DNA of 64,000 nucleotides, from NCBI GenBank assembly GCA_023480885.1, contig JAMCWX010000064.1:1-64000 (forward strand), written 5' to 3'. The DNA is from Chloroflexota bacterium (GTDB lineage Bacteria; Chloroflexota; UBA6077; FW602-bin22; JACPRP01). The position numbers were made by a program, and so were the translations under genes. This document shows positions 44,762 through 53,893 of the stretch, one piece after another (the first letter of the stretch is position 1; each line of letters begins with the position of its first letter). The notes under the pieces were generated by a model, which ran no database searches, had not been told where the DNA came from, and saw nothing but the letters and a program-made list of their open reading frames with translations.

Positions 44762-45949
44762 CTACATAAGCTCGATGCTCATAGCAACGGCGCCGCCGCC
44801 GCCGAGGCAAAGCCCGGCCAGGCCCTTCTTGAGACCCCGCTGGCGCAGAGCGTAAATCAAGGTGACGAGAACGCGGGCACCGCTGGCGCCGATGGGATGC
44901 CCCATCGCCACACCGCCGCCGTTGACGTTGACCCTCTCCCAATCCCACTTCAGTTCCTTGCCATTGGCCAGGATCTGGGCGCTGAATGCCTCGTTAACTT
45001 CGATAAGGTCATAGTCGCCGATCGAGGCGCCGGTATTGGCCATCAGCTTGCGCACGGCCAGCGCGGGAGCGGCGAAAATCCACTTAGGCTCGATGCCAGC
45101 CGATGCGTAGCCGGTGATCCGCGCCAGCGGCTCGATGCCGTGCTCCTTAGCTGTGCCGCTGTCCATCACCACGACCGCCGCGGCACCATCGCTCAATCCA
45201 GGGGCATTGCCGGCGGTAACGGTGCCTCCGGCCTTGAAAGGCGTCGGCAGTTTCGACAGCGCCTCGAGAGAGGTATCCGCTCGCGGTGGCTCGTCGACCT
45301 CGAAGCGGATGGTCCCCTTCTTCTGTGGGATTTCCACCGCCACGATCTCATCCTTGAAGCTTCCATCCTGAATGGCCCTGATGGCCTTGCGATGGCTGTT
45401 GAAAGCAAACTCGTCCTGCATCTCCCGCGTGATGCCCATCTGCTCGGCGATGAACTCGGCGCTTACGCCCATATGCTGGTTCTCGAAGGCGCACCATAGG
45501 CCATCGTGCACGACGGCGTCGATCACCTCAGAGTTGCCCATGCGCAGGCCAGTTCGGGCCTGTTTGAGCACGTAGGGGCCGTTGCTCATGCTCTCCATTC
45601 CGCCCGCGACGTAGGCTTTGCCGTCGCCGGCTCTCACAGCCTGAGCCGCCAGCATCGTAGCCATGAGCCCCGAGCCGCAGATCTTATTTACCGTCACGGC
45701 AGAGGTCGAGACAGGTAGGCCAGCCCCCAGCGCCGCGATGCGCGCCGGCGCCTGGCCTATGCCAGCCTGCACAACATTGCCCATTATCACTTCTTCGATG
45801 AGGTTCGGGTCGATATTTGAGCGCTTGACCGCTTCACGAATGGCGATGGCCCCAAGTTGTGGTGCCGTGAGGGGAAGCAGTGAGCCAAGGAATCTGCCCG
45901 TAGGAATTCGGGCTGCGCCGACGATGACTGCCTCTCGCGTAGAAGACAT
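44762..45949 (-). CDS. Acetyl-CoA C-acyltransferase (thiolase)
   Basis: 395-residue thiolase. Nucleophilic Cys in NKICGSGLMAT near residue 89, GMESMSNGPYVL, the His motif GGGVAMGHPIGASGARV and the second Cys in GLCLGGGGAVAMSIE. It can condense or cleave 3-ketoacyl-CoA; in this cluster beta-oxidation feeding propionyl-CoA, or synthesis of short acyl chains, is plausible. First gene of the minus-strand acyl-CoA series. Confidence 0.94.
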   Translation of the reverse strand: MSSTREAVIVGAARIPTGRFLGSLLPLTAPQLGAIAIREAVKRSNIDPNLIEEVIMGNVVQAGIGQAPARIAALGAGLPVSTSAVTVNKICGSGLMATMLAAQAVRAGDGKAYVAGGMESMSNGPYVLKQARTGLRMGNSEVIDAVVHDGLWCAFENQHMGVSAEFIAEQMGITREMQDEFAFNSHRKAIRAIQDGSFKDEIVAVEIPQKKGTIRFEVDEPPRADTSLEALSKLPTPFKAGGTVTAGNAPGLSDGAAAVVVMDSGTAKEHGIEPLARITGYASAGIEPKWIFAAPALAVRKLMANTGASIGDYDLIEVNEAFSAQILANGKELKWDWERVNVNGGGVAMGHPIGASGARVLVTLIYALRQRGLKKGLAGLCLGGGGAVAMSIELM

Positions 45950-46089
45950 TATCTTTTCCTCGCTTTCGTCAGTTGCATTTGGTAGGCATCGGGTTGGACG
46001 TAAAAAAGCGCCGGTCCCAGGCAGCGTGCCTGAGCGCGCTCAAACGAACGCCTATATCATATCAGAAAAGCATAGGCAAGGCTAGGGGT

Positions 46090-46101
46090 TGTTGTACAAC
46101 A
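46090..46101. promoter_or_regulatory. 12-bp palindrome in divergent promoter region
   Basis: TGTTGTACAACA is a perfect palindrome between thiolase and the DNA methyltransferase gene. A second inverted repeat (GCTTGGTC 46111-46118 and GACCAAGC 46139-46146) lies beside it. Either may be an operator for one of the two diverging genes; none is tied to a known regulator. Confidence 0.35.
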
Positions 46102-46168
46102 GCGGAACTCGCTTGGTCGCGATCAGTAACCTGCACGAGACCAAGCTTAAGCGTTTGGCTGATTGCGC

Positions 46169-46196
46169 TTGACTTTTGGGCTGCCACACCTATAAT
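46169..46196 (+). promoter_or_regulatory. Sigma-70-type promoter for the methyltransferase gene
   Basis: TTGACT (46169-46174), 16-base spacer, TATAAT (46191-46196). The start site near 46203 leaves an 85-base leader to the GTG at 46289. Confidence 0.6.
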
Positions 46197-46288
46197 TAGG
46201 GCAGAGACGCCCTTCTTGTCTGGAAAAATGATCTGCAAATCAGCCGCCACCCAACGACACGACGTGTTTGATCACGGAGGGAGTGCAG

Positions 46289-47659
46289 GTGCTTGAGCCA
46301 AGAAATACTCTCCAACTGGACCTCTTCAATTTAGAAGAGCCGTTTGATAGTGGCGTTGCGACGGAACGTTCGAGCCTAGAGGCCCGTTATCAGCCCCTGA
46401 TGCGAGAGGATCTTCGACTCGGGAAGCTTGTAACTTATGTGTCAAATAAGAGCGAGCCAGTTTTCGGATGGTTTCGATACAAGGAAGGTTTTTCCAGGTA
46501 CCTGGTTGATCACATACTGAAGAAAGAGTGGCAACTCACCCAAGAGCACTTGGTCTTCGATCCATTTGCCGGCTGTGGCACGACTTTGTTAGCCTGTCAA
46601 TACATGGGTTACCCTGCCTTAGGAATAGATATCATGCCGATCGCGATCTTTATCGCGAAGGTAAAGCTCGCGCACTTTGCCTATGACATTCCCGCTCTGG
46701 AAGAAGCGACTGAACAGCTATTGTCGAGGGAGTACACTCCGACAGGGAAGTCCTGGCCAAAAGTCCAAATAGTGGACCTCGCGTTTTCCAGGGAAGTACA
46801 GGATAAGCTACTGTTCTACCGTGATCGAATTCAGGAGTTCGATGACCACCTAGTGCGCGATTTCCTTATGCTCGCACTGCTTGCAAGTGTGGAAGAGGCG
46901 AGCGCAACTTCAAAAGACGGGCAGTTCCTAAGAATCGTCGACCGTCCCCCGAAGGCATTGGAGTTTGTGCTAGCGGCGAATTTGAACCGGATGCTGGGCG
47001 ATCTTCGAAGCGAGCGACTGGGTACCACGCAACTTGAGGAGAAGGCCAAGGCCATTATATCGCTTGGCGATGCACGGCGCTTGCCTGGGGAACTCTCTGT
47101 TCATCAAGGGCGTGTATCCGGCGTCGTAACTTCCCCCCCATACTTGAATCGCTACGATTACTCACGGACGTATGCGCTTGAGCTCTGCCTAATGTATGGG
47201 GAGGATGGAAATCCTTGTGTACGAGACTTTGACGACCTCAAAAGCCTTCGCCACAGCTTGCTACGCTCCCATATCGAGTCCAAACCTGCCCCCACCAATT
47301 TGGTGCAGGTCCCAGCGATTCGCGAGGTACTAAATGCCCTGCGCCTCAAGAGGCTAAACAACGCACGAATTCCGATTATGATCGAGGGATACTTCGAAGA
47401 CATGAATCTCGTTCTAGAAGGCCTGTCAAGAATGCTGATGCCAGGCGGCCGCGTGGCGCTGGTCGTTGCCAATGCGCGTTTTGAAGGCGAGATGGTGCCA
47501 ACGGACTTGATATTGTCGGAAATCGCGGCCAGTCACGGGCTCGAAACCACAGAGATTCGCATCACACGTTACAAAGGCAACTCAAGTCAGCAAATGGGCC
47601 GGTACGGACGTGTCCCCGTAAGAGAGAGCATTGTCTTCTGGCAGAAGAGCAGGAGCTAA
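46289..47659 (+). CDS. DNA methyltransferase (probably N4-cytosine or N6-adenine)
   Basis: 456 residues from GTG 46289, seven bases after GGAGGG. Motif I is FDPFAGCGTTLLAC near residue 90 and motif IV is VTSPPYLNRYDYSRTYALEL near 280, so the order is I then IV; TSPPY is most typical of N4-cytosine enzymes. A long insert between the two could be the target-recognition part. Base composition and codon use are less GC-rich than in the neighbours, suggesting acquisition. No restriction endonuclease is recognisable next to it. An orphan regulatory or phage-defence methylase is likely. Confidence 0.85.
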   Translation: MLEPRNTLQLDLFNLEEPFDSGVATERSSLEARYQPLMREDLRLGKLVTYVSNKSEPVFGWFRYKEGFSRYLVDHILKKEWQLTQEHLVFDPFAGCGTTLLACQYMGYPALGIDIMPIAIFIAKVKLAHFAYDIPALEEATEQLLSREYTPTGKSWPKVQIVDLAFSREVQDKLLFYRDRIQEFDDHLVRDFLMLALLASVEEASATSKDGQFLRIVDRPPKALEFVLAANLNRMLGDLRSERLGTTQLEEKAKAIISLGDARRLPGELSVHQGRVSGVVTSPPYLNRYDYSRTYALELCLMYGEDGNPCVRDFDDLKSLRHSLLRSHIESKPAPTNLVQVPAIREVLNALRLKRLNNARIPIMIEGYFEDMNLVLEGLSRMLMPGGRVALVVANARFEGEMVPTDLILSEIAASHGLETTEIRITRYKGNSSQQMGRYGRVPVRESIVFWQKSRS

Positions 47660-47660
47660 G

Positions 47661-47822
47661 GTGAGCGAAGAACCTGACCTCCTTAAACAGTCGCAACGAT
47701 CTAACTACGGCCTCAGATCACTGTTCTTCTATCGCAAGCTCCAAGAAGGCAGATTTGCCGAGCTATTCGAGACGATTGCCCAACTTGACCCCAGCAAGCT
47801 GGACTTTTCAGACCGGAAATAG
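47661..47822 (+). CDS. 53-residue protein coupled to the methyltransferase gene
   Basis: GTG 47661, five bases after AGGAG that lies inside the last codons of the methylase gene, so translation is coupled. The protein (SEEPDLLKQSQRSNYGLRSL, then FFYRKLQEGRFAELFETIAQL) is helical and polar with no membrane segment. Not recognised. Possible roles are a methylase partner or controller, or the leftover N-terminus of a lost restriction gene. Confidence 0.5.
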   Translation: MSEEPDLLKQSQRSNYGLRSLFFYRKLQEGRFAELFETIAQLDPSKLDFSDRK

Positions 47823-47929
47823 TCCTCCCTCCCCCAGCCCGCAGCCTGGCACGTATCTTGCTATAGTAAACCTTGACGCGTTTCCACGACCCGTTCAATC
47901 CCCTGCCAGAATCTAAAGGAGGCTATTAG

Positions 47930-48352
47930 ATGCCCAAGTTGGAAGGCTCCAGGACACACGAGAACCTGAAAGCCGCTTTCGCTGGCGAATCGCAGGCCAA
48001 TCGTATGTATACGGCCTGGGCCCGCAAGGCCGATCAGGAGGGCTTTCCCGAAGTCGCCAATCTTCTCCGCGCCATCGCCGAAGGCGAGACTGCCCATGCG
48101 CTCGGACACATGCAGCACCTGGGGATGATCAAGAGCACCCCGGAAAACTTGCAGATGGCCATAGACGGCGAGCTCTACGAAACAGATAAGATGTATCCGG
48201 AGTTCGCCCGAGTTGCTCGCCAGGAGGGCTTCGCCGAAATCGCGGACTGGTTCGAGGCCCTTGCCAAGGCCGAGAGGGCTCACGCCCTTCGTTATCAGAA
48301 GGCCAAAGAAGATCTGGCCAAGGGATCGGGCCCGTCGGTCATTAACGTTTAA
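47930..48352 (+). CDS. Rubrerythrin-like ferritin-fold protein (no rubredoxin domain)
   Basis: 140-residue di-iron four-helix protein. Helices start RTHENLKAAFAGESQANRMYTAWARKADQEGF and contain the iron ligands in EGETAHALGHM and AKAERAHALRY, both ExxH-type. The C-terminal rubredoxin domain of classical rubrerythrin is absent, as in sulerythrin/erythrin. It reduces peroxide using electrons from another carrier. It lies 74 bases upstream of the encapsulated ferritin and has GGAGG ahead of its ATG. No clear encapsulin-targeting peptide ends it. Confidence 0.9.
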   Translation: MPKLEGSRTHENLKAAFAGESQANRMYTAWARKADQEGFPEVANLLRAIAEGETAHALGHMQHLGMIKSTPENLQMAIDGELYETDKMYPEFARVARQEGFAEIADWFEALAKAERAHALRYQKAKEDLAKGSGPSVINV

Positions 48353-48426
48353 CGCGCCAGGCTGAACATCCACATAACCCGCTAGCTGTAGACCCGACTG
48401 AACGAACCTGACGGAGGAAAAGCGCT

Positions 48427-48825
48427 ATGAGTTTTACAGACCCTTTCACAGGCATTACCCCAGGACGCAAGCTGAACGCGGAGGAGACATTGCGAGCGCT
48501 GCGCATCGACGTAGCCGCCGAGCTTGACGCCACCAACCTGTACCAGGCTCACATCGACGCCATCGACGACGAGCGGGTGAAAGCGGTCATTGCCCACATC
48601 CGCGACGAAGAAAAGGAACACATCGCCGAGTTCATAGCCCTCATCAACGAGCTTGACCCGACGCAAAGCCAGAAGTTCCAGGCCGAACACCCACAAACCA
48701 TCGAAAGTGGCCAGATGGGCGTCCTGCCAACGGAGCAGGGTGCGGCAGGGCAGACGGCAGAGGCACGCGCTCAAATAGGCATGCAACTGACTGTCGGCAG
48801 CTTGCTGGGCCAGGAACAGAGCTAA
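48427..48825 (+). CDS. Encapsulated ferritin-like protein with encapsulin-loading peptide
   Basis: 132 residues. The first 90 form the two-helix EncFtn fold (ALRIDVAAELDATNLYQAHIDAIDDERVKAVIAHIRDEEKEHIAEFIALINELDP) with metal-binding Glu and His. A flexible Gln/Gly-rich linker ends in LTVGSLLGQEQS, matching the LTVGSL-type cargo-loading peptide that docks to encapsulin. It stores or oxidises iron inside the nanocompartment. It is followed after 22 bases by the shell gene, which confirms the assignment. Confidence 0.93.
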   Translation: MSFTDPFTGITPGRKLNAEETLRALRIDVAAELDATNLYQAHIDAIDDERVKAVIAHIRDEEKEHIAEFIALINELDPTQSQKFQAEHPQTIESGQMGVLPTEQGAAGQTAEARAQIGMQLTVGSLLGQEQS

Positions 48826-48847
48826 TTACCAAAGCGGAGGTGCAACT

Positions 48848-49714
48848 TTGACCGACTTGCTGAATCGATCCCTCGCCCCATTGACAGAAGGCGAGTGGGC
48901 ACACCTTGACGAAATTGTCGTAGCAACAGCCAGACGGCAACTGGTCGGGCGCAGATTCATCAACGTCGTCGGACCGCTTGGCGCTGGCGTTCAGGAGGTG
49001 CCCACTTACGTCTATATCGGCATCGAGCCTGGCATCGTCGACGTTATCGGCGGCGATGACCCGACCCCGATCAGGGCAGCCTCCAGGCTGCATCCAGTCA
49101 TTCCATTGATATACAAGGACTTCATCGTCAACTGGCGCGATATCGAAACAGGCCGCAGGTTTGGCGTGCCTCTCAACCTGAGCGCGGCGGCCGCCGCTGC
49201 CGCATTCGTCGCTCAGCGCGAGGACGATCTCATCCTCAACGGCCACGCCGGCCTGGGCTATTCTGGTCTGACCAACGTCAGCGGACGGGAAACACTTTCA
49301 ATGCGTGACTGGGCGCAGATGGGGAACGCCTTCGCCGACGCCGTGGCCGCCATGCAGCTTCTCGTCTCGCGCGGCTTCTACGGCCCGTTCGCCATGGTCG
49401 TCAGCCCGACCAACTTTGCTCATATGGCCCGCGTTTACGAGAATACTGGCGTCCTGGAGATCGAGCAGGTGCGCAAGATCATGACCGCCGGTATCTTCCA
49501 GACGCCCGCCATGTCCGATGCGGCTGCGGTCGTCGTATCGACAGGACCGCAGAACTTCGACCTGGTGATCGCGCAAGACCTTATCACCGCTTATCTGGAA
49601 TCGCAAAACTTGAATCATCCCTTCCGCGTGCTGGAAACCCTGGTGCTCCGCGTCCATCGGCCCAACTCCATCTGCACGTTGGAAGGCGCCGCGCCCAAGA
49701 CCAGACGAGCGTAG
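48848..49714 (+). CDS. Family 1 encapsulin shell protein
   Basis: 288 residues with TTG start eight bases after GGAGG. Linocin-M18/HK97-fold: LLNRSLAPLTEGEWAHLDEIVVATARRQLVGRRFINVVGPLGAG at the N-terminus (also the cargo-docking face), IPLIYKDFIVNWRDIE, DGLTGL-like GLGYSGLTNV, and the C-terminal VLETLVLRVHRPNSICTLEG. It self-assembles into an icosahedral protein shell housing the ferritin-like cargo. The gene order cargo-shell is typical; the rubrerythrin gene upstream probably belongs to the same oxidative-stress unit. Confidence 0.95.
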   Translation: MTDLLNRSLAPLTEGEWAHLDEIVVATARRQLVGRRFINVVGPLGAGVQEVPTYVYIGIEPGIVDVIGGDDPTPIRAASRLHPVIPLIYKDFIVNWRDIETGRRFGVPLNLSAAAAAAAFVAQREDDLILNGHAGLGYSGLTNVSGRETLSMRDWAQMGNAFADAVAAMQLLVSRGFYGPFAMVVSPTNFAHMARVYENTGVLEIEQVRKIMTAGIFQTPAMSDAAAVVVSTGPQNFDLVIAQDLITAYLESQNLNHPFRVLETLVLRVHRPNSICTLEGAAPKTRRA

Positions 49715-49734
49715 GGGCGCGATAAATCGCGCCC
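49715..49734 (+). terminator. GC-rich palindrome after encapsulin gene
   Basis: GGGCGCGAT-aa-ATCGCGCCC starts one base after the encapsulin stop codon. It differs from the 38290-38309 palindrome only in the loop. Position suggests a 3'-end stabilising or terminator role in addition to being a repeat. Confidence 0.55.
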
Positions 49735-49851
49735 GCCCAGCCCTGCAGAAAGGAAATAGGCGGACCGGCATCTACCGTTCCGCCTATCACGTCTACTCAC
49801 TCGCCAGGTTGGATAAGACCTTCGACAGAAGGGTCCAGTATATAAAGCGAG

Positions 49852-50034
49852 CTACTGCTTGGTCTTAGAGTTCCTACTAACCCACTTCATCGAGTTAGTC
49901 GCACTGAATGGGATATCCTTCTCAGCCAGACACTTGATGCAGCGATGATGATAGTGGGAAACACCGTCGATCCTGATGGAGGTTACCTCCCAATAGTGAG
50001 GGGGGCAAAGGGCAGGCTGCTTTACTTCTGACAT
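49852..50034 (-). CDS. Small Cys/His protein (60 residues)
   Basis: ATG 50034, eight bases after AAGGAG. The product contains CPPHYWEV, then HYHHRCIKCLAEKDIPF: Cys and His pairs of zinc-ribbon type in a 60-residue chain. No homologous family is recognised by eye. It stands alone between the encapsulin and TorD genes, with about 190 bases of non-coding sequence (50056-50246) upstream that includes a repeated GCCTAGCG. Confidence 0.6.
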   Translation of the reverse strand: MSEVKQPALCPPHYWEVTSIRIDGVSHYHHRCIKCLAEKDIPFSATNSMKWVSRNSKTKQ

Positions 50035-50246
50035 CCACCTTTCTCCTTCTAGCACACCCTTAGCGTGAGGAAAAGCAAAAGGGAACGCGAAGCCACGATT
50101 CGCATTCCCCGTTATGGTATATGGATTCGTAGTCCCCGCTAGCGCTTAAAGTATACCACAGAAGAACTAGTAAGTCAAGCGTGCAGCCTAGCGTTGTAGC
50201 CTAGCGTAGCGAATAGTTCTGTAATTGCCTTTCCCTGAGGTTCTTG

Positions 50247-50954
50247 TTACTCGTCGCCGCCTAGCTCCAGAGACGCCTCTTCCACAACGGCCCTGTCGGC
50301 CTTCGCGAACGCCGCGGTCAGGAGGGCGAACGCTTTGTAGAATCCCGAACTGGCGTGGCGCGACGTATCGCGGCAGAAGGCCGGCACCCAGGTAAGCACG
50401 TGCTTATCGAGAAACTCCGCCTGCGACGAGAGCTGTTCGCGCGCCGTCGCCCTGTCCCCGCCCGCGATAGAGCAGGACGTGCCAGCCGCCAGGTGGCCCA
50501 AAAACTCCAGGACGCTGGCAACGTGGTCCTCTAGCTCGCTGGATCCAGCGGCAGCCTGAAATCCAGCTCGCTGGTAGAAGCGACGAATCTGAACGTAAGG
50601 CTCCTCCATCAGGGACTTGTCTCGACCCAGATAGACCGAGGCATAAGGCAGCGCCGAGCGCCCTTGCGAGCGGCCAGTCCCGAGGAAAAGATCGGCGTAC
50701 TCCACCGTCAGATCGTTCACCACGCTTTCCATCTGGACAGCGCTGATCTGGCGCAGGAAATCCTTCAACAAACTCTGGCCCTTGCGAGAAATCCCTCTCA
50801 GCGCCGCCAGCAGTTGCGTCTGGCCTGCAAGCGCCTCCAGGAACTCCGCGTCGACCTCCTTGCGGAACACGCGCGCCAACAGCCGATAGAAGTTGGCGCG
50901 CCCTTCCATCATCTCGATGAGCTCAGCCTCTAAAGTCAGCGTTTCTCCTCCCAA
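50247..50954 (-). CDS. TorD/DmsD-family molybdoenzyme chaperone
   Basis: 235-residue all-helical protein. The segment EGRANFYRLLARVFRKEVDAEFLEAL and the central VEYADLFLGTGRSQGRSALPYASVYLGRDKSLMEEPYVQIRRFYQRAGF carry the TorD/NarJ signature (YADLFLG...PYASVYL, then the YxxxGF segment); the rest is a four- to five-helix bundle. Start is taken as TTG 50954 after GGTGGA; a TTG at 50999 is possible. Such proteins bind twin-arginine leaders or catalytic subunits of DMSO-reductase-type enzymes during cofactor insertion. No such enzyme is in the window, so its client is elsewhere. Confidence 0.85.
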   Translation of the reverse strand: MGGETLTLEAELIEMMEGRANFYRLLARVFRKEVDAEFLEALAGQTQLLAALRGISRKGQSLLKDFLRQISAVQMESVVNDLTVEYADLFLGTGRSQGRSALPYASVYLGRDKSLMEEPYVQIRRFYQRAGFQAAAGSSELEDHVASVLEFLGHLAAGTSCSIAGGDRATAREQLSSQAEFLDKHVLTWVPAFCRDTSRHASSGFYKAFALLTAAFAKADRAVVEEASLELGGDE

Positions 50955-51095
50955 ACTAACTCCACCTGTTCTTAGATTCCACAGACACGTTGCCTGCAAC
51001 GACTCTGCCTACTCTTGCTCCCTGGCAATGCGCACCAATCGCACGTTGAACTGCACGAGGGCAGGCACCAGCAATGCCGGCTGCTGCACGCCCTT

Positions 51096-51692
51096 CTACC
51101 CGTACAGACCGTGCCTGTAAATGTACTCTTCGACAACCTCAGGAACCTGATACCTGATCGGCGCGCCTTCCTTGACTCTCTGCCGCAAGCTCGACGAGGA
51201 AATGCCGATTTGAGGGATGGGGACGATAGTAATGCGGTCTCCGCCTGCCCGCCGCATCTCAGGCGCCAGTTGCGACAGGTCTTCGTACCCGGGGCGCGTG
51301 ACTCCCACTACGCGGCACATGCGCAGCAGCTTCGCCGGCTCCCGCCAGCTACCCATCTCCAATAGCGAGTCCAGGCCGACGATGAAGTATATCTCCGCCT
51401 CGCGTCCCAGTTCCTTCCGCAACAGCGCCACCGTATCCACAGAGTAGTGGGGACCAGGCCGATCTATGTCCACTCTAGAAGAGCGGAAATGTGAATTCGA
51501 GGCGATGGCTAAGTTCACCATCTCCAGGCGACCCTCGGCCGGCGACACTGCCCGAAAAAGCTTGTGCGGTGGCTGCCCTGCTGGCACGAAGATAACTTCG
51601 CCAAGCTGCAGCCTGAAACGCACCTCCTCAGCCGCCACCAGGTGCCCGTAGTGAACAGGATCGAAGCTTCCCCCAAGTACGCCTACCTTCAT
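51096..51692 (-). CDS. nadD: Nicotinate-nucleotide adenylyltransferase
   Basis: 198-residue NadD: GVLGGSFDPVHYGHLVAAEEV (HxGH nucleotidyltransferase motif), FVPAGQPPHK, IYFIVGLDSLLEMGSW, and the terminal GISSSSLRQRVKEG (SxxxR motif). It makes nicotinic acid adenine dinucleotide in NAD synthesis. It follows obg closely (42 bases), as in many bacteria. Confidence 0.95.
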   Translation of the reverse strand: MKVGVLGGSFDPVHYGHLVAAEEVRFRLQLGEVIFVPAGQPPHKLFRAVSPAEGRLEMVNLAIASNSHFRSSRVDIDRPGPHYSVDTVALLRKELGREAEIYFIVGLDSLLEMGSWREPAKLLRMCRVVGVTRPGYEDLSQLAPEMRRAGGDRITIVPIPQIGISSSSLRQRVKEGAPIRYQVPEVVEEYIYRHGLYG

Positions 51693-51734
51693 CCACCGCT
51701 CCCTTCGACATCGAAGGGAATTATAACACCCGCC

Positions 51735-53015
<1,281 letters not shown>

Positions 53016-53249
53016 TCAGTTTCCTTATTAATGGATTCTACCACATGCTGTATGGGTATAGTAGTCGTAGCAATAGTGGGGAATATTACTGTGGAAAAAC
53101 CTAAAAAAGACTGATGTATCAGCAAAATATGTGCGGATGGTTTGGGAGAAGTAAGGGGAATTGCCGTGGAGAAACCGGTGGTCATGTGGTCGCCATGGTT
53201 CGCCGGGATAAGCCTGGCCTTATGGGAGGGGAGAACCAGTTCCACAAGG

Positions 53250-53299
53250 TTATCCACATTCGGGAGGAGTTATCCACAAAATCGGCGGAGTTATCCACA
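53250..53299 (+). promoter_or_regulatory. Three DnaA boxes in tandem (candidate replication origin)
   Basis: TTATCCACA, the exact DnaA consensus, occurs at 53250-53258, 53270-53278 and 53291-53299, all in the same orientation with 20- and 21-base steps (about two helical turns). A near-match on the other strand, TGTGGAAAA, is at 53090-53098. The stretch 53015-53130 is AT-richer than the surroundings and could be the unwinding element. No gene covers 52998-53629. A DnaA-regulated promoter is the alternative. Confidence 0.6.
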
Positions 53300-53363
53300 T
53301 GATTATGTCATCATGGCTGAAACAGGCCCTGGAACGACATGAAATGGGCGCCATGTCTTTAGA

Positions 53364-53383
53364 CTGGTCGCCATGGCGACCAG
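53364..53383. repeat. 20-bp palindrome among GGTCGCCATG repeats
   Basis: CTGGTCGCCATGGCGACCAG is perfect. Its half GGTCGCCATG recurs at 53188-53197 and 53398-53407 in the same 220-base stretch, flanking the DnaA boxes. It looks like a binding-site cluster for a dimeric DNA-binding protein. Confidence 0.5.
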
Positions 53384-53587
53384 CCAGGGCGGTCACAGGT
53401 CGCCATGTGGGGTAAATGAAGGCGCTAGCGGTTGTTAACGGCTGACATGTGAGTGAGAAGGGCCGCCATGGTGGTTAGCAGAGGGCGCGTCTTGGGCGAG
53501 AGGTCGCGTTTGGTAGCGATCGAGTAGGTGGCTCGCAGGTCATCCAGTTGTTGACCTCGCTGCCGACGAACATGGGGAGGCAGGTGG

Positions 53588-53613
53588 ATGTGGGGGCGTA
53601 GCCGCCCCCACAT
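53588..53613 (-). terminator. Hairpin downstream of the ferredoxin gene
   Basis: ATGTGGGGGCG-tagc-CGCCCCCACAT forms an 11-bp stem with a four-base loop, 16 bases past the ferredoxin stop on the minus strand. No T-run follows. It probably ends the flavoprotein-ferredoxin transcript. The stretch 53400-53587 has an open minus-strand frame with no family match. Confidence 0.55.
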
Positions 53614-53629
53614 GGCGGTGACACTACGC

Positions 53630-53836
53630 CTAAACTAAGAGCATCCTTGGCGGGAAAACTATCTCCACGGCTCCCTCTTTGCAATCAAGCCGGCACGAAC
53701 CACAGTGCCAGCACTCGTCGGGGTATTTCACCACTGCCAGCCGTTTTCCTTTGTCTAGCTCTATGACGTCGATGGGACAATGTCGATCGCAGGTTCCACA
53801 GCCATTGCATTTGGCTGCATCTATTCTTGGAGGCAT
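53630..53836 (-). CDS. Small 2[4Fe-4S] ferredoxin, AprB-like
   Basis: 68 residues with two clusters: KCNGCGTCDRHCP and ECWHCGSCRLDC, each C-x2-C-x2-C-x3-C followed later by Pro or a Lys/Glu-rich turn. The C-terminus ends VFPPRMLLV. It is shorter than true adenylylsulfate reductase beta subunits (about 150 residues) and lacks their tail. It lies 57 bases downstream of the flavoprotein gene and is its probable electron partner. Confidence 0.9.
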   Translation of the reverse strand: MPPRIDAAKCNGCGTCDRHCPIDVIELDKGKRLAVVKYPDECWHCGSCRLDCKEGAVEIVFPPRMLLV

Positions 53837-53893
53837 TGCGTTATCCTTTCTTGGTCATCTTTGAAGACCATGTAAAGCCTCGGTGGGTGAGAC

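Noticed and set aside
53142-53613. Short ORFs on both strands in the DnaA-box region
   Set aside because: Translations are low-complexity or unrecognised and run through the repeats and DnaA boxes.
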